Below, piece after piece: positions 6,643 to 14,404 of a DNA stretch of 28,605 bases; position 1 is the stretch's first letter; each line of letters begins with the position of its first letter. The notes beneath the pieces were generated by a model that had not been told where the DNA came from, searched no databases, and was given only the letters and a program-made list of their open reading frames with translations. A program made the position numbers and the translations under genes. The stretch spans positions 1 through 28,605 of the IMG/VR virus record IMGVR_UViG_3300009181_000270; one strand, 5' to 3'. The stretch is from a virus.

Positions 6643-9108
6643 ATGGCAGAAAGAATAATATCGCCGGGTGTATTTACGAATGAAGTAGATCAATCGTTTT
6701 TAGCTGGTGGTGTAGCACAATTAGGGGCGGCAATTGTCGGACCAACAGTTAAAGGTCCAGCACTTGTACCAACTAAAATAACATCGTGGGGAGAATTCAC
6801 ACAAAAATTCGGATCATATACAGATGATTCATATGTTCCATATGTAGTTCAAGACTATTTAAGAAATGGAAATGTAATCACAGTAACTCGTCTTTTATAT
6901 GAAGATGGATATAAATTAACAAATGGGGCAATGGCAATCGTTGCAACATCAGCATCAGTTAGCAGAGTAACTCACGTATTGCACCCAACACAGGCAATTA
7001 CAACAACAGGAGCATCAGCGGTATTTGAAGATTCAGTTCTTTTAGATGCAGGCTCAGGTTCATTTGCAATTAAAATTTCTGGTTCATATGCAGTACCAAC
7101 TGGTACCGATGCAAATGCAATTGGATATTCAGGAGCATTCCTAGTAGCAGAAGGCGTTGCAATTTCAGGTTCAGTTGTAGAATCGAGTAACAAGTATGTT
7201 AACAAAGTTTTTGGAGCATCACCAAAATCTGTTGATTATCCAGTATATGTACAATATGAAGATAAAACTGCAACTTCAGCATTTAATAACATAGGCAATG
7301 TTACATTATCATTAGTTAAATATTCTAACTATGAATTTATACAAGATTATAACACAGCAGCAACACCTTATATAACATCACAAAAAATTGGAAGTGTTAC
7401 TAAAGATTTATTTAGATTCCATACATTATCACATGGTACATCAGTAAATCATGAAGTTAAAATTGGTATTTTTGATGTTAGAACATCTAACGAAGTTACC
7501 GATCCAAATGGATATGGTACTTTTAGTGTAGAGGTACGTAGAGTTAATACATCAAATATTGTTAATTCTCCATATTCATCTCAAGATACAGATAAAACAC
7601 CAGATACAGTTGAGATATTTCAAAATGTAAATTTAGATCCAACATCTCCTAGATACATTGTAAATTTAATTGGTGATCGTTATCAAACAGTAACAGATGC
7701 TAATGATTTAGTAGTAAATGGTGATTATCCAAATAAATCTAAATTCATTCGCGTAGAAGTAACAGACGCTGTGAAATATGGTACAAATGAAAAATCATTG
7801 ATACCATTTGGATTTAGAGCATTAACATCTCCAATACCAAATGCGGGTGCTGCTAACTTAACTGGTGCTACATATGTAACAACCCAAGTTCAAACAACAT
7901 ATAGCGCTAAAAATTATTTTGGATTTGATTTTAATAATACAACAAATTTAAATTATTTAGCACCATTACCATCATCAGGATCAACAACTGGTAGCAATGT
8001 AGATTTTTATTTAGGCAATATTAATCAAGATGCAGCAGCAGCATTCCCATCATCGACAGCACCTTACTCTGGTTCAGTTGAATCTGCATTAATAGGTGGT
8101 ACATTTACTGATAACATTTCTTCATATACTCGTAAATTCATAGTACCATTCCAAGGTGGATTTGATGGAACTCGTCCAAACTTACCAAAATATTCAGGTA
8201 AATGGATTGCAAATACAAATGCATTCGGATTTGATTGTGCAACTAGTACATCGACAGGTACTAAAGCATATAACAAAGCATTTACATTGTTAAGTAACAC
8301 TGATTATTATGATATGAATATGATTGTTACACCTGGTATATTGAATAGTAAACATAGTGCGGTAACATCATTAGCAATTAATCTAGCAGAAACTCGTCAA
8401 GATACATTTTATGTAATGGATTCAAACGGATTAGAAGATCCAATCTCAACAGTTGTTTCTGACACTGCTACATTAGATAGCAGTTACACAGCAGCATATT
8501 GGCCATGGGTTCGTATTGTTAATCCTTCTAAAAATGTTCCTGTTTGGGTACCACCGAGCGTTGTATTGCCGGGTGTATTAGCATTTAATGATAAAATTGG
8601 AGCTCCATGGTATGCACCTGCTGGTTTAACTCGTGGTGGTTTAACTACAGTATCTGATACATATATTAACTTATCACAAGCAATGCGTGATACATTGTAT
8701 GAAGCTCGTATTAATCCTATTGCGAACTTACCTAATGAAGGAGTAGTGGTTTGGGGTCAAAAGACATTACAAGCTAGACCAAGTGCATTAGACCGAGTGT
8801 CAGTGCGCCGTTTGTTGCTAGAACTTAAAAAATTCATTGCATCATCTACACGTTATTTGGTATTCGAACAAAACACAGATCGAACTAGAAATATTTTCTT
8901 ATCAATCGTTAATCCATATATGGAAACAGTAAAAACGAAACAAGGTTTATATGCGTTTAGAGTAGTAATGGATTCGACGAATAATACACCAGATGTTATT
9001 GATAGAAATATTTTATACGGTCAGATTTTCTTGCAACCAACAAGAACAGCTGAGTTTATTGTATTAGATTTCAATATTCAACCAACCGGAGCACAATTTC
9101 CAGGATAA
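6643..9108 (+). CDS. Contractile tail sheath protein
   Basis: An 821-aa protein of the T4 gp18-like tail sheath family, the subunit that polymerises around the tube and contracts on infection. The N-terminus has the family signature ISPGVFTNEVD followed by AIVGPTVKGPA, ITSWGEFTQKFGS and VVQDYLRNG. The C-terminal sheath domain is clear at about residues 680-821: EARINPIANLPNEGVVVWGQ, TLQARPSALDRVSVRRLLLE, FVFEQN-like YLVFEQNTDRTR, and AEFIVLDFNIQPTGAQ at the end. It is longer than T4 gp18 (about 660 aa); the extra length falls in the variable middle (about 120-480), where surface domains are inserted in other sheaths. It has a strong AAAGGAG ribosome site and is followed by a terminator, so it can be transcribed as a single high-level unit. 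Confidence 0.95.
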   Translation: MAERIISPGVFTNEVDQSFLAGGVAQLGAAIVGPTVKGPALVPTKITSWGEFTQKFGSYTDDSYVPYVVQDYLRNGNVITVTRLLYEDGYKLTNGAMAIVATSASVSRVTHVLHPTQAITTTGASAVFEDSVLLDAGSGSFAIKISGSYAVPTGTDANAIGYSGAFLVAEGVAISGSVVESSNKYVNKVFGASPKSVDYPVYVQYEDKTATSAFNNIGNVTLSLVKYSNYEFIQDYNTAATPYITSQKIGSVTKDLFRFHTLSHGTSVNHEVKIGIFDVRTSNEVTDPNGYGTFSVEVRRVNTSNIVNSPYSSQDTDKTPDTVEIFQNVNLDPTSPRYIVNLIGDRYQTVTDANDLVVNGDYPNKSKFIRVEVTDAVKYGTNEKSLIPFGFRALTSPIPNAGAANLTGATYVTTQVQTTYSAKNYFGFDFNNTTNLNYLAPLPSSGSTTGSNVDFYLGNINQDAAAAFPSSTAPYSGSVESALIGGTFTDNISSYTRKFIVPFQGGFDGTRPNLPKYSGKWIANTNAFGFDCATSTSTGTKAYNKAFTLLSNTDYYDMNMIVTPGILNSKHSAVTSLAINLAETRQDTFYVMDSNGLEDPISTVVSDTATLDSSYTAAYWPWVRIVNPSKNVPVWVPPSVVLPGVLAFNDKIGAPWYAPAGLTRGGLTTVSDTYINLSQAMRDTLYEARINPIANLPNEGVVVWGQKTLQARPSALDRVSVRRLLLELKKFIASSTRYLVFEQNTDRTRNIFLSIVNPYMETVKTKQGLYAFRVVMDSTNNTPDVIDRNILYGQIFLQPTRTAEFIVLDFNIQPTGAQFPG

Positions 9109-9123
9109 TAATTAACTAAAAAT

Positions 9124-9151
9124 AAAGGTGAGATTAGTTCTCACCTTTTTT
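9124..9151 (+). terminator. Rho-independent terminator after sheath gene
   Basis: Perfect 10-bp stem AAAGGTGAGA / TCTCACCTTT with a 5-nt loop (TTAGT), followed by a run of T. It sits 16 nt past the sheath stop. Confidence 0.9.
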
Positions 9152-9158
9152 ACTTTGC

Positions 9159-9178
9159 TAATATTTATTTATAAAATA
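9159..9178 (+). promoter_or_regulatory. Promoter-like element before tail tube gene
   Basis: TAATATTTATTTATAAAATA lies directly after the sheath terminator and 13 nt before the tube ATG. A promoter is needed here if the terminator is efficient. Confidence 0.5.
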
Positions 9179-9191
9179 GGATAATGAAAAC

Positions 9192-9719
9192 ATGGCATTA
9201 GAAAATTTAATATCTGGCTCATATGTGGATCAAGCTGGTATGTTCGGGAATGCATACAGCTGGGAACCAAAAAAGCAACATCAATTTGTTTTGTCAGTAA
9301 ATAACAGCGGGGTAAATATACCATCATATTTAATTAAAGCATCAGGTAAACCACAATTAACTCAAGGTGAAGTTACTTTAGATTACATAAATGTACAACG
9401 ATATGTGAAAGGTAAATCTAATTGGAATGCTTTATCAATAACATTGTATGATGCAATTGTCCCATCTGGTGCACAAGCAGTAATGCAATGGATAATGCAG
9501 CACCACGAATCGCATACTGGTAGAGATGGTTATTCTACATATTATAAAAAAGAATTATTATTGCAACAATTATCACCATTAGGTGAAATTATTGAACAGT
9601 GGAAATTAAATGGTGCTTGGATAACTGATTCAAACTGGGGTTCATTGGATTGGAGCACAGAAGATGTTGTTACTATTGAATTATCGATTCGATATGATTG
9701 GGCACAATTAAGCTTCTAA
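9192..9719 (+). CDS. Tail tube protein, T4 gp19-like
   Basis: A 175-aa protein matching the T4 gp19-like tail tube family in length and pattern. It has an N-terminal NAYSWEPKKQHQFVLSV strand, a SYLIKASGKPQLTQGEVTLD core with YINVQRYVKGKSNWNALSIT, and a C-terminal EIIEQWKLNGAWITDSNWG followed by DVVTIELSIRYDWAQL, as expected for the stacked hexameric tube. It lies right after the sheath, the standard gene order. A terminator precedes and another follows, making it a one-gene unit with its own promoter-like element, consistent with a need for many copies. Confidence 0.93.
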   Translation: MALENLISGSYVDQAGMFGNAYSWEPKKQHQFVLSVNNSGVNIPSYLIKASGKPQLTQGEVTLDYINVQRYVKGKSNWNALSITLYDAIVPSGAQAVMQWIMQHHESHTGRDGYSTYYKKELLLQQLSPLGEIIEQWKLNGAWITDSNWGSLDWSTEDVVTIELSIRYDWAQLSF

Positions 9720-9740
9720 TATTAAAATAATATATTCATT

Positions 9741-9769
9741 AATGGGGGACTAAATATCTCCCATTTTTT
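9741..9769 (+). terminator. Rho-independent terminator after tail tube gene
   Basis: Nine-pair stem AATGGGGGA / TCTCCCATT with one G-U pair and a 7-nt loop, followed by six T. It lies 22 nt past the tube stop. Confidence 0.88.
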
Positions 9770-9775
9770 GTGTTT

Positions 9776-9794
9776 TATATATTTATAATAAAGG
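9776..9794 (+). promoter_or_regulatory. Promoter-like element before gp26-like gene
   Basis: TATATATTTATAATAAAGG follows the tube terminator and lies about 20 nt before the ATG at 9814. An AAAAGGAG Shine-Dalgarno sequence lies between. Confidence 0.45.
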
Positions 9795-9813
9795 TTATTT
9801 AAAAGGAGTTATT

Positions 9814-10581
9814 ATGACACAGATGACAGATCGTGTATCAAATCAAAAAATCGTAGAATTAGCAAAACAACAATACGAATCACAAAAAAGAAGTAAATTA
9901 CCAACAGTTATTGTGAATTTACCAAGTCAAGGAAAAATTTATCCAGAAACACATCCATTGCGTAGTGGTCAAATTGAAATGCGATATATGACTGCATATG
10001 ATGAGGATATTTTAACTAATCCATCATATATTGATAACGGGGTTGTATTTGATAAATTATTAGAATCTATAATCACAACACCAGTAGCAGTTGCAGATAT
10101 TAAAACTTCTGATAAAGATTCATTAATAATTAATGCTAGAATATTAGCATATGGTGTCGAATATCCTGTAAAAGTTACTGATCCTAATACTAAAAAGTCA
10201 ATTGACCGTACTTTGATATTATCTAGATTGCAAAATAAACCGTTTGACTTACAATCTAATGAAAATGGAGAATTTGAATATGAATTTAATAATAACGGAA
10301 CAGATGTCGTATTAAAATTCATTTATATTAATAAAGATATCAATGAAATAACAATTTCAGAATTTTTATCAGCTACAATTACAGAAGTAAATGGTAATAG
10401 AGATAAAACAGATATTGAAAATTTTATACGATATGAATTTTTATCGAAAAATGCAAAAGAATTTAGAAAATACATTGCAGCTAATCTTCCTGGTTTGGAT
10501 ATGACATATGAATTCGAAGGTGAAGATGGGAGCACCTTCAAATCTACATTTCCCATTGGAACAGACCTTTTTTGGTTTTAG
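9814..10581 (+). CDS. T4 gp26-like baseplate / tail-assembly protein (likely chaperone G analogue)
   Basis: A 255-aa protein of the T4 gp26-like baseplate family. The signature is VNLPSQGKIYPETHPL, then GQIEMRYMTAYDEDILTNPS, a VFDKLLESII segment, a KDSLIINARILAYGVEY helix, and the C-terminal FPIGTDLFWF. In T4, gp26 is classed as a baseplate hub component and its gene is followed by 51. Here it sits between tail tube and tape measure, exactly where tail-assembly chaperone genes lie in other phages. It ends in TTT TAG, and an overlapping +1 frame continues for 70 more codons, so a 325-aa frameshift product is plausible. Shine-Dalgarno AAAAGGAG precedes the ATG. Family call is strong; the chaperone role is inferred from position. 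Confidence 0.85.
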   Translation: MTQMTDRVSNQKIVELAKQQYESQKRSKLPTVIVNLPSQGKIYPETHPLRSGQIEMRYMTAYDEDILTNPSYIDNGVVFDKLLESIITTPVAVADIKTSDKDSLIINARILAYGVEYPVKVTDPNTKKSIDRTLILSRLQNKPFDLQSNENGEFEYEFNNNGTDVVLKFIYINKDINEITISEFLSATITEVNGNRDKTDIENFIRYEFLSKNAKEFRKYIAANLPGLDMTYEFEGEDGSTFKSTFPIGTDLFWF

Positions 10582-10792
10582 TCCACCTGATCGCATACAC
10601 TTACATGATTCTTTATTTAAATTAATTTGGTTTGGTGAAGGTAGATGGGACTGGGAAACTGTGTATAATTTACCAATATTTATTCGTAAATTTTATGCAA
10701 ACAAAGTAAATGAGATTTTAGAAGCCAAAGCAGAAGTTGCAGAAAAGCAAACTGAGGCATTATCAAAAAAATCTAGTAGAAAATCTAGATAA
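10505..10792 (+). CDS. gp51-like extension in +1 frame (probable frameshift product of gp26-like gene)
   Basis: A reading frame in +1 phase relative to the gp26-like gene; the stop that opens it is at 10502-10504. The residues encoded beyond the upstream stop look like real protein: SPPDRIHLHDSLFKLIWFGE, then GRWDWETVYNLPIFIRKFYA and a basic, Lys/Ser-rich helical tail. This resembles the W-x-x-x-Y-N-L-P-I-x-x-R segment of T4-like gp51/hub-assembly proteins. Residues read before the overlap end appear to be mere translation of gp26 codons out of frame. Two routes are possible: +1 slippage at TTT TAG (10576-10581), or independent initiation at ATG 10526, which has GAAGG about 5 nt upstream. I favour the frameshift but cannot exclude the second. 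Stop TAA at 10790-10792. Confidence 0.7.
   Translation, partial: HMNSKVKMGAPSNLHFPLEQTFFGFSPPDRIHLHDSLFKLIWFGEGRWDWETVYNLPIFIRKFYANKVNEILEAKAEVAEKQTEALSKKSSRKSR
10576..10582 (+). promoter_or_regulatory. Candidate +1 programmed frameshift site TTT TAG T
   Basis: Phe codon TTT (10576-10578) precedes the in-frame stop TAG (10579-10581). Shifting +1 lets the same tRNA re-pair with TTT at 10577-10579, giving AGT as next codon and continuing into the gp51-like frame. P-site slippage with a slow stop codon in the A site is the mechanism known for RF2 and for phage SPP1 and PSA +1 shifts. Inference from sequence only. Confidence 0.55.
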
Positions 10793-10809
10793 TAATATTT
10801 ATTATAAAG
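10793..10809 (+). promoter_or_regulatory. Promoter-like element before tape measure gene
   Basis: TAATATTTATTATAAAG begins immediately after the preceding stop and ends 12 nt before the ATG at 10822. Same recurrent element as elsewhere. Confidence 0.4.
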
Positions 10810-10821
10810 ATATTTCATACC

Positions 10822-12597
10822 ATGCATACTAAAACAGAACAACATCGATTAATTCGTTATCTTAAATCTAAGCCTAAACATGGTGTTTTTGATTTAGTGG
10901 CACTATTAACTAAATCCTTAACTGCTGCTACCGCATTCAATGACAACTTAACAGCCGTAAAAACGAATTCTGTACAGGCACTAACTGGGTTAGATAAATT
11001 AGCTGGTGCTAATGAAGTATTATTAAATCGATATAAAGACTTAACCGAAGCTTCATTAAAACTTGAGTTACGAAATAAAGCAATTAATGATTCATTTGGC
11101 GTCTCAACAGCAACTGCAGCTAAATTGTCAGCTGCATTTTATACTGTAGCAAAAGAATTAGGTATAACAGGTAAACAGATGCAGGCTTATGGTGCTGGTA
11201 TTAAGAATATAGTACCAACATTAAATCAAGCAGCTGTTAAAAATAAAACATATTATAAAGGATTAATTTCAGTACAACGTGTATTAACTACCAATTTGAA
11301 ATTAACATCAGCACAAGCAGAAGAATATTCATACTATGCATCTCAGCAAGGAGAATCGGCTGCTATGACACTAAAAGCAACTGAAACATTAACAGGGGCA
11401 TTAGATCCATCAGGTACGATGGGGTTATTTAAAGTAGTTACAGCTGGTATTGCAAAAGCAGGTGCTACTATACAATTACAATATGGTAAAATACCGGGTA
11501 ATTTAGAAATGGCAGTACTCAAAGCTCATACATTGGGTCTTGAAATGAAAGATTTACAATCAATATCTGATAATCTATTAAATATTGAAAGTAGCATAGG
11601 GGATGAATTAGAATACCAATTATTATCAGGTCGTCGATTAGTTGGCGATGAAAAAGCACAATTAGATCTTCAAGGCAAAAGTTTAACTAATGCATATCGA
11701 ATGGCAACATTACAACGAGATGGTAATAAACAAGCAGATATTTTAAATACAATATTAACTCAAGAAGGAGGTCAATTAGAAACTAACTTGTTAGCACGTC
11801 AACAAATGTCTAAATTATTAGGTATTGATGAAATGCAATTATCTCGAGCAATTCAAAAGAAAAAAATACTAGAAAAATCTGGAGCTGAAATATTATTTAA
11901 TGTAAAAGGCGATGATTTAATTAGACAAGCAAAAGCTCTAGTTGATACTGGTAAAATGACTGATGAGGGCTTTAAAGAATTGATGTCACTAGAAGATACT
12001 AGAACTACTGACGAAACATTAGGTGAGATATTACAGGTTAATCAAGAATCTGCATTAACACAAATGTTGATATATGATCAAATAAATACAATTGCTCAAG
12101 CCTCTAGCAATGTTAAAACATCTGCAGCAAATATTAAGTTAATAGAATATGTAAAATCTGAAATGGAAGATTTAGGAGGTGCTTTGTTAACAAAACGTAT
12201 GACGGAAATGAGTGCAGCTGATCTCGCAAAACAAATGTCAGAGAACACAGGTGGTTCACCAACGGGTATGGAAGAGGCACAAATACAAGGTGTTAATAGT
12301 CAACACGAAGATGCATTAATGATTAATGATGGTGTAGTAAAATTCAATCCACGTGATAAATTTATGCGAGTTAATGATAGCACTATGATTGCTGGAACAA
12401 ATGTTGATGGTAATAGACAATTAGCAAGATCTATTAATAGTTCTAATTCAGCAATGACAAGTGCGCAAATATCACAATTAGTTCAAGCATTTACCGCAGT
12501 TGGTAACATGATGAAAGATGCAATAGATTCACAAACCTCAGCTCTTAAACGAGACAATTTATTTGCACCTGGTATTAATAGAGGAACATGGGCATAA
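10822..12597 (+). CDS. Putative tail tape measure protein
   Basis: A 591-aa, Ala/Thr/Leu/Lys-rich, largely helical protein. Residues about 20-130 are long amphipathic helices (DLVALLTKSLTAATAFNDNL, ...). A middle region resembles tape measure or tail-length proteins of uncultivated myoviruses: QADILNTILTQEGGQLETNL, LARQQMSKLLGIDEMQLSRA, IQKKKILEKSG. The C-terminal part has PRDKFMRVNDSTMIAGT, a short beta-rich element often found at tape measure ends, and a final helix NSAMTSAQISQLVQAFTAVG. There are no obvious lytic or membrane domains. Position downstream of tube and gp26/gp51-like genes and upstream of baseplate genes matches T4 gene 29. If tail length scales as in other phages, the tail is shorter than one measured by a long ruler. 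The ATG at 10822 lacks a clear Shine-Dalgarno site, so the exact start is uncertain. Confidence 0.7.
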   Translation: MHTKTEQHRLIRYLKSKPKHGVFDLVALLTKSLTAATAFNDNLTAVKTNSVQALTGLDKLAGANEVLLNRYKDLTEASLKLELRNKAINDSFGVSTATAAKLSAAFYTVAKELGITGKQMQAYGAGIKNIVPTLNQAAVKNKTYYKGLISVQRVLTTNLKLTSAQAEEYSYYASQQGESAAMTLKATETLTGALDPSGTMGLFKVVTAGIAKAGATIQLQYGKIPGNLEMAVLKAHTLGLEMKDLQSISDNLLNIESSIGDELEYQLLSGRRLVGDEKAQLDLQGKSLTNAYRMATLQRDGNKQADILNTILTQEGGQLETNLLARQQMSKLLGIDEMQLSRAIQKKKILEKSGAEILFNVKGDDLIRQAKALVDTGKMTDEGFKELMSLEDTRTTDETLGEILQVNQESALTQMLIYDQINTIAQASSNVKTSAANIKLIEYVKSEMEDLGGALLTKRMTEMSAADLAKQMSENTGGSPTGMEEAQIQGVNSQHEDALMINDGVVKFNPRDKFMRVNDSTMIAGTNVDGNRQLARSINSSNSAMTSAQISQLVQAFTAVGNMMKDAIDSQTSALKRDNLFAPGINRGTWA

Positions 12598-12600
12598 CAT

Positions 12601-14085
12601 ATGAGTGATATACAATTTAAAACAGGTTCACTTGCAATGGGTGTAAGTGCTATTTTTGATTTTTCAACACCAATATCATTACCAAGAGATGGTAAATCAA
12701 CTAATATTACTAGTAATTTTGGCGGAAATATTGGATTATTTTCTGAAAATTTAGCATTGAATAGTGCAGCAACATTAACCGGTTATCCGCAAATATTTGA
12801 AATTAATTCAAATAAAACTGAAACGGGTGCATTTGAAACAATATATGCTACGGTACCATTTGATCAATTAAATACAATTCCAGGTTTGCGTTATCAAGAT
12901 TTTCGTTCTAGAATTCCATATGACAATATCCGAGCAAGAAGATTTGATGGCGCATCCGCAGCAACACGCCGTGGTTGGATTGGTGCAATTTATGCAGCTG
13001 CGGCCGCAGCACCAGGTGGAGCATATACTGTATTTAATATTGGTGGTAATAAATATTTTGGAGCTGGTATTGGCGATGAAAGTAATCCATCTGCTATAAC
13101 TAATGATTTTACATTGAGGAGTCATGTTGCAACAAGATGGGATTCAACTCCAATTAATGGTAAACCAGGTAGTTGGAAACCAAGTCTAAATCCACTCGAT
13201 TTAGCAACACCATTTCGTGGAGATCGTGTCACTGTTATAGACTTTGGGCAGCGATCAGAAAAAAATGCATATGCATGGAATCCGGTAGTAAATTCAATAT
13301 TGGGTAGTAAGTTAGGAAGTGGTGATTTAGGAGTTGGTTTAACACAAGATTTTATAAAATTTTATTTTACTGGACCAAAATTATTTAATGGTAGAACGGA
13401 TGACGAAACAGATGATATTATAGTTTTCAGAGCATTAATAAATGGGTTATCAGATTCATTTACTCCCAATTGGACCAATGTTTCTTTAATTGGTAGAGCA
13501 GATCCAAATTACCAATATACTGGATATAGTCGAGATTTACAATTAGATTTTACTGTGTATGCAACAGATAGAGATGAACTTAAACCAATTTGGCGTAAAC
13601 TAAATGCAATGGCAGGATATACTGCCCCGGAATATGATGGAACTACAATCGGATTGAAAGCACCATGGATGCGTATTACAATCGGTGATTTATTTCGACA
13701 ACAACCAGCTATATTAACTTCATTATCTTATACATTGCAAGACTCAGATACAACATGGGAAATTAATATAGAACATGATCCAACCATGATGCAAGTACCT
13801 CGTAAAATTACAGTTAACTGTGGATTTACTTTAATAACAGATTACTTGCCACAAAAAGGAGGAAGATTCTATACATTAGCAAAAGATTGGGATGCAAATG
13901 GTCGTGCAAAACGAGGTGAAAATAACTGGTTAAGTGAAGCAAATGAAGATGTAAATCGACTTATCCAACCAGAAACATTAAAAAATAGAAATAAAAATAA
14001 ACCACTTAATCCGGGAGATCAAGGTTTTATCGGTCCATTGGAAAACGATGACTCGACACCTACAGAATTCAGTTTATTTACTTAA
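12601..14085 (+). CDS. Baseplate / tail tube-junction structural protein
   Basis: A 494-aa protein starting 3 nt after the tape measure stop. The centre (about residues 270-400) is conserved-looking: IVFRALINGLSDSFTPNWTN, VSLIGRADPNYQYTGYSRDL, LDFTVYATDRDELKPIWRKL, NAMAGYTAPEYDG, PWMRITIGDLF, and TLQDSDTTWEINIEHDP. This F-R-A...F-S-D...G-R-x-D-P-x-Y...L-N arrangement occurs in baseplate or tail-tube-like proteins downstream of tape measure genes in T4-like phages, the slot of T4 gp48/gp54. An Ala-rich segment with AAAAAPGGAY (about residues 130-140) and a charged C-terminal tail flank it. A baseplate structural role is well supported by context; equivalence to gp48 or gp54 is only a guess. 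Confidence 0.6.
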   Translation: MSDIQFKTGSLAMGVSAIFDFSTPISLPRDGKSTNITSNFGGNIGLFSENLALNSAATLTGYPQIFEINSNKTETGAFETIYATVPFDQLNTIPGLRYQDFRSRIPYDNIRARRFDGASAATRRGWIGAIYAAAAAAPGGAYTVFNIGGNKYFGAGIGDESNPSAITNDFTLRSHVATRWDSTPINGKPGSWKPSLNPLDLATPFRGDRVTVIDFGQRSEKNAYAWNPVVNSILGSKLGSGDLGVGLTQDFIKFYFTGPKLFNGRTDDETDDIIVFRALINGLSDSFTPNWTNVSLIGRADPNYQYTGYSRDLQLDFTVYATDRDELKPIWRKLNAMAGYTAPEYDGTTIGLKAPWMRITIGDLFRQQPAILTSLSYTLQDSDTTWEINIEHDPTMMQVPRKITVNCGFTLITDYLPQKGGRFYTLAKDWDANGRAKRGENNWLSEANEDVNRLIQPETLKNRNKNKPLNPGDQGFIGPLENDDSTPTEFSLFT

Positions 14086-14104
14086 CGAGTAACGGAAAAA
14101 ATAT

Positions 14105-14404
14105 ATGAGCAGATATACAACAAATTCAATACTACAAGATTCAACCGGCAAACGTCGATTAGGATCTTCAATACTACCTATAGTTCCGGTATCATCGACT
14201 GATGTATACATACAAACAACATCGACCGAACGTTTAGATAAATTAGCTAATACATTTTATAAAGATTCTACGTTGTGGTGGATTATTGCTGTAGCAAATG
14301 GATTAGGAAAAGGAACAATTGTAGTACCTAAAAATTCTAAATTACGTATACCATCGGATAAAAATATACAACAATTGATTAACATATTAAATAATTCAAG
14401 ATGA
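14105..14404 (+). CDS. LysM-like baseplate wedge protein (T4 gp53-like)
   Basis: A 99-aa protein. Residues 35-85 form a LysM-like unit: TTSTERLDKLANTFYKDSTL, then WWIIAVANGLG, GTIVVPKNSKLRIPSD. This matches the LysM-type domain found in T4 gp53 and in other short baseplate proteins, here not for peptidoglycan binding but for baseplate assembly. It is much shorter than T4 gp53 (196 aa), with only a short N-terminal arm. The stop overlaps the start of the next gene as ATGA, indicating coupled translation with the hub. Confidence 0.78.
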   Translation: MSRYTTNSILQDSTGKRRLGSSILPIVPVSSTDVYIQTTSTERLDKLANTFYKDSTLWWIIAVANGLGKGTIVVPKNSKLRIPSDKNIQQLINILNNSR

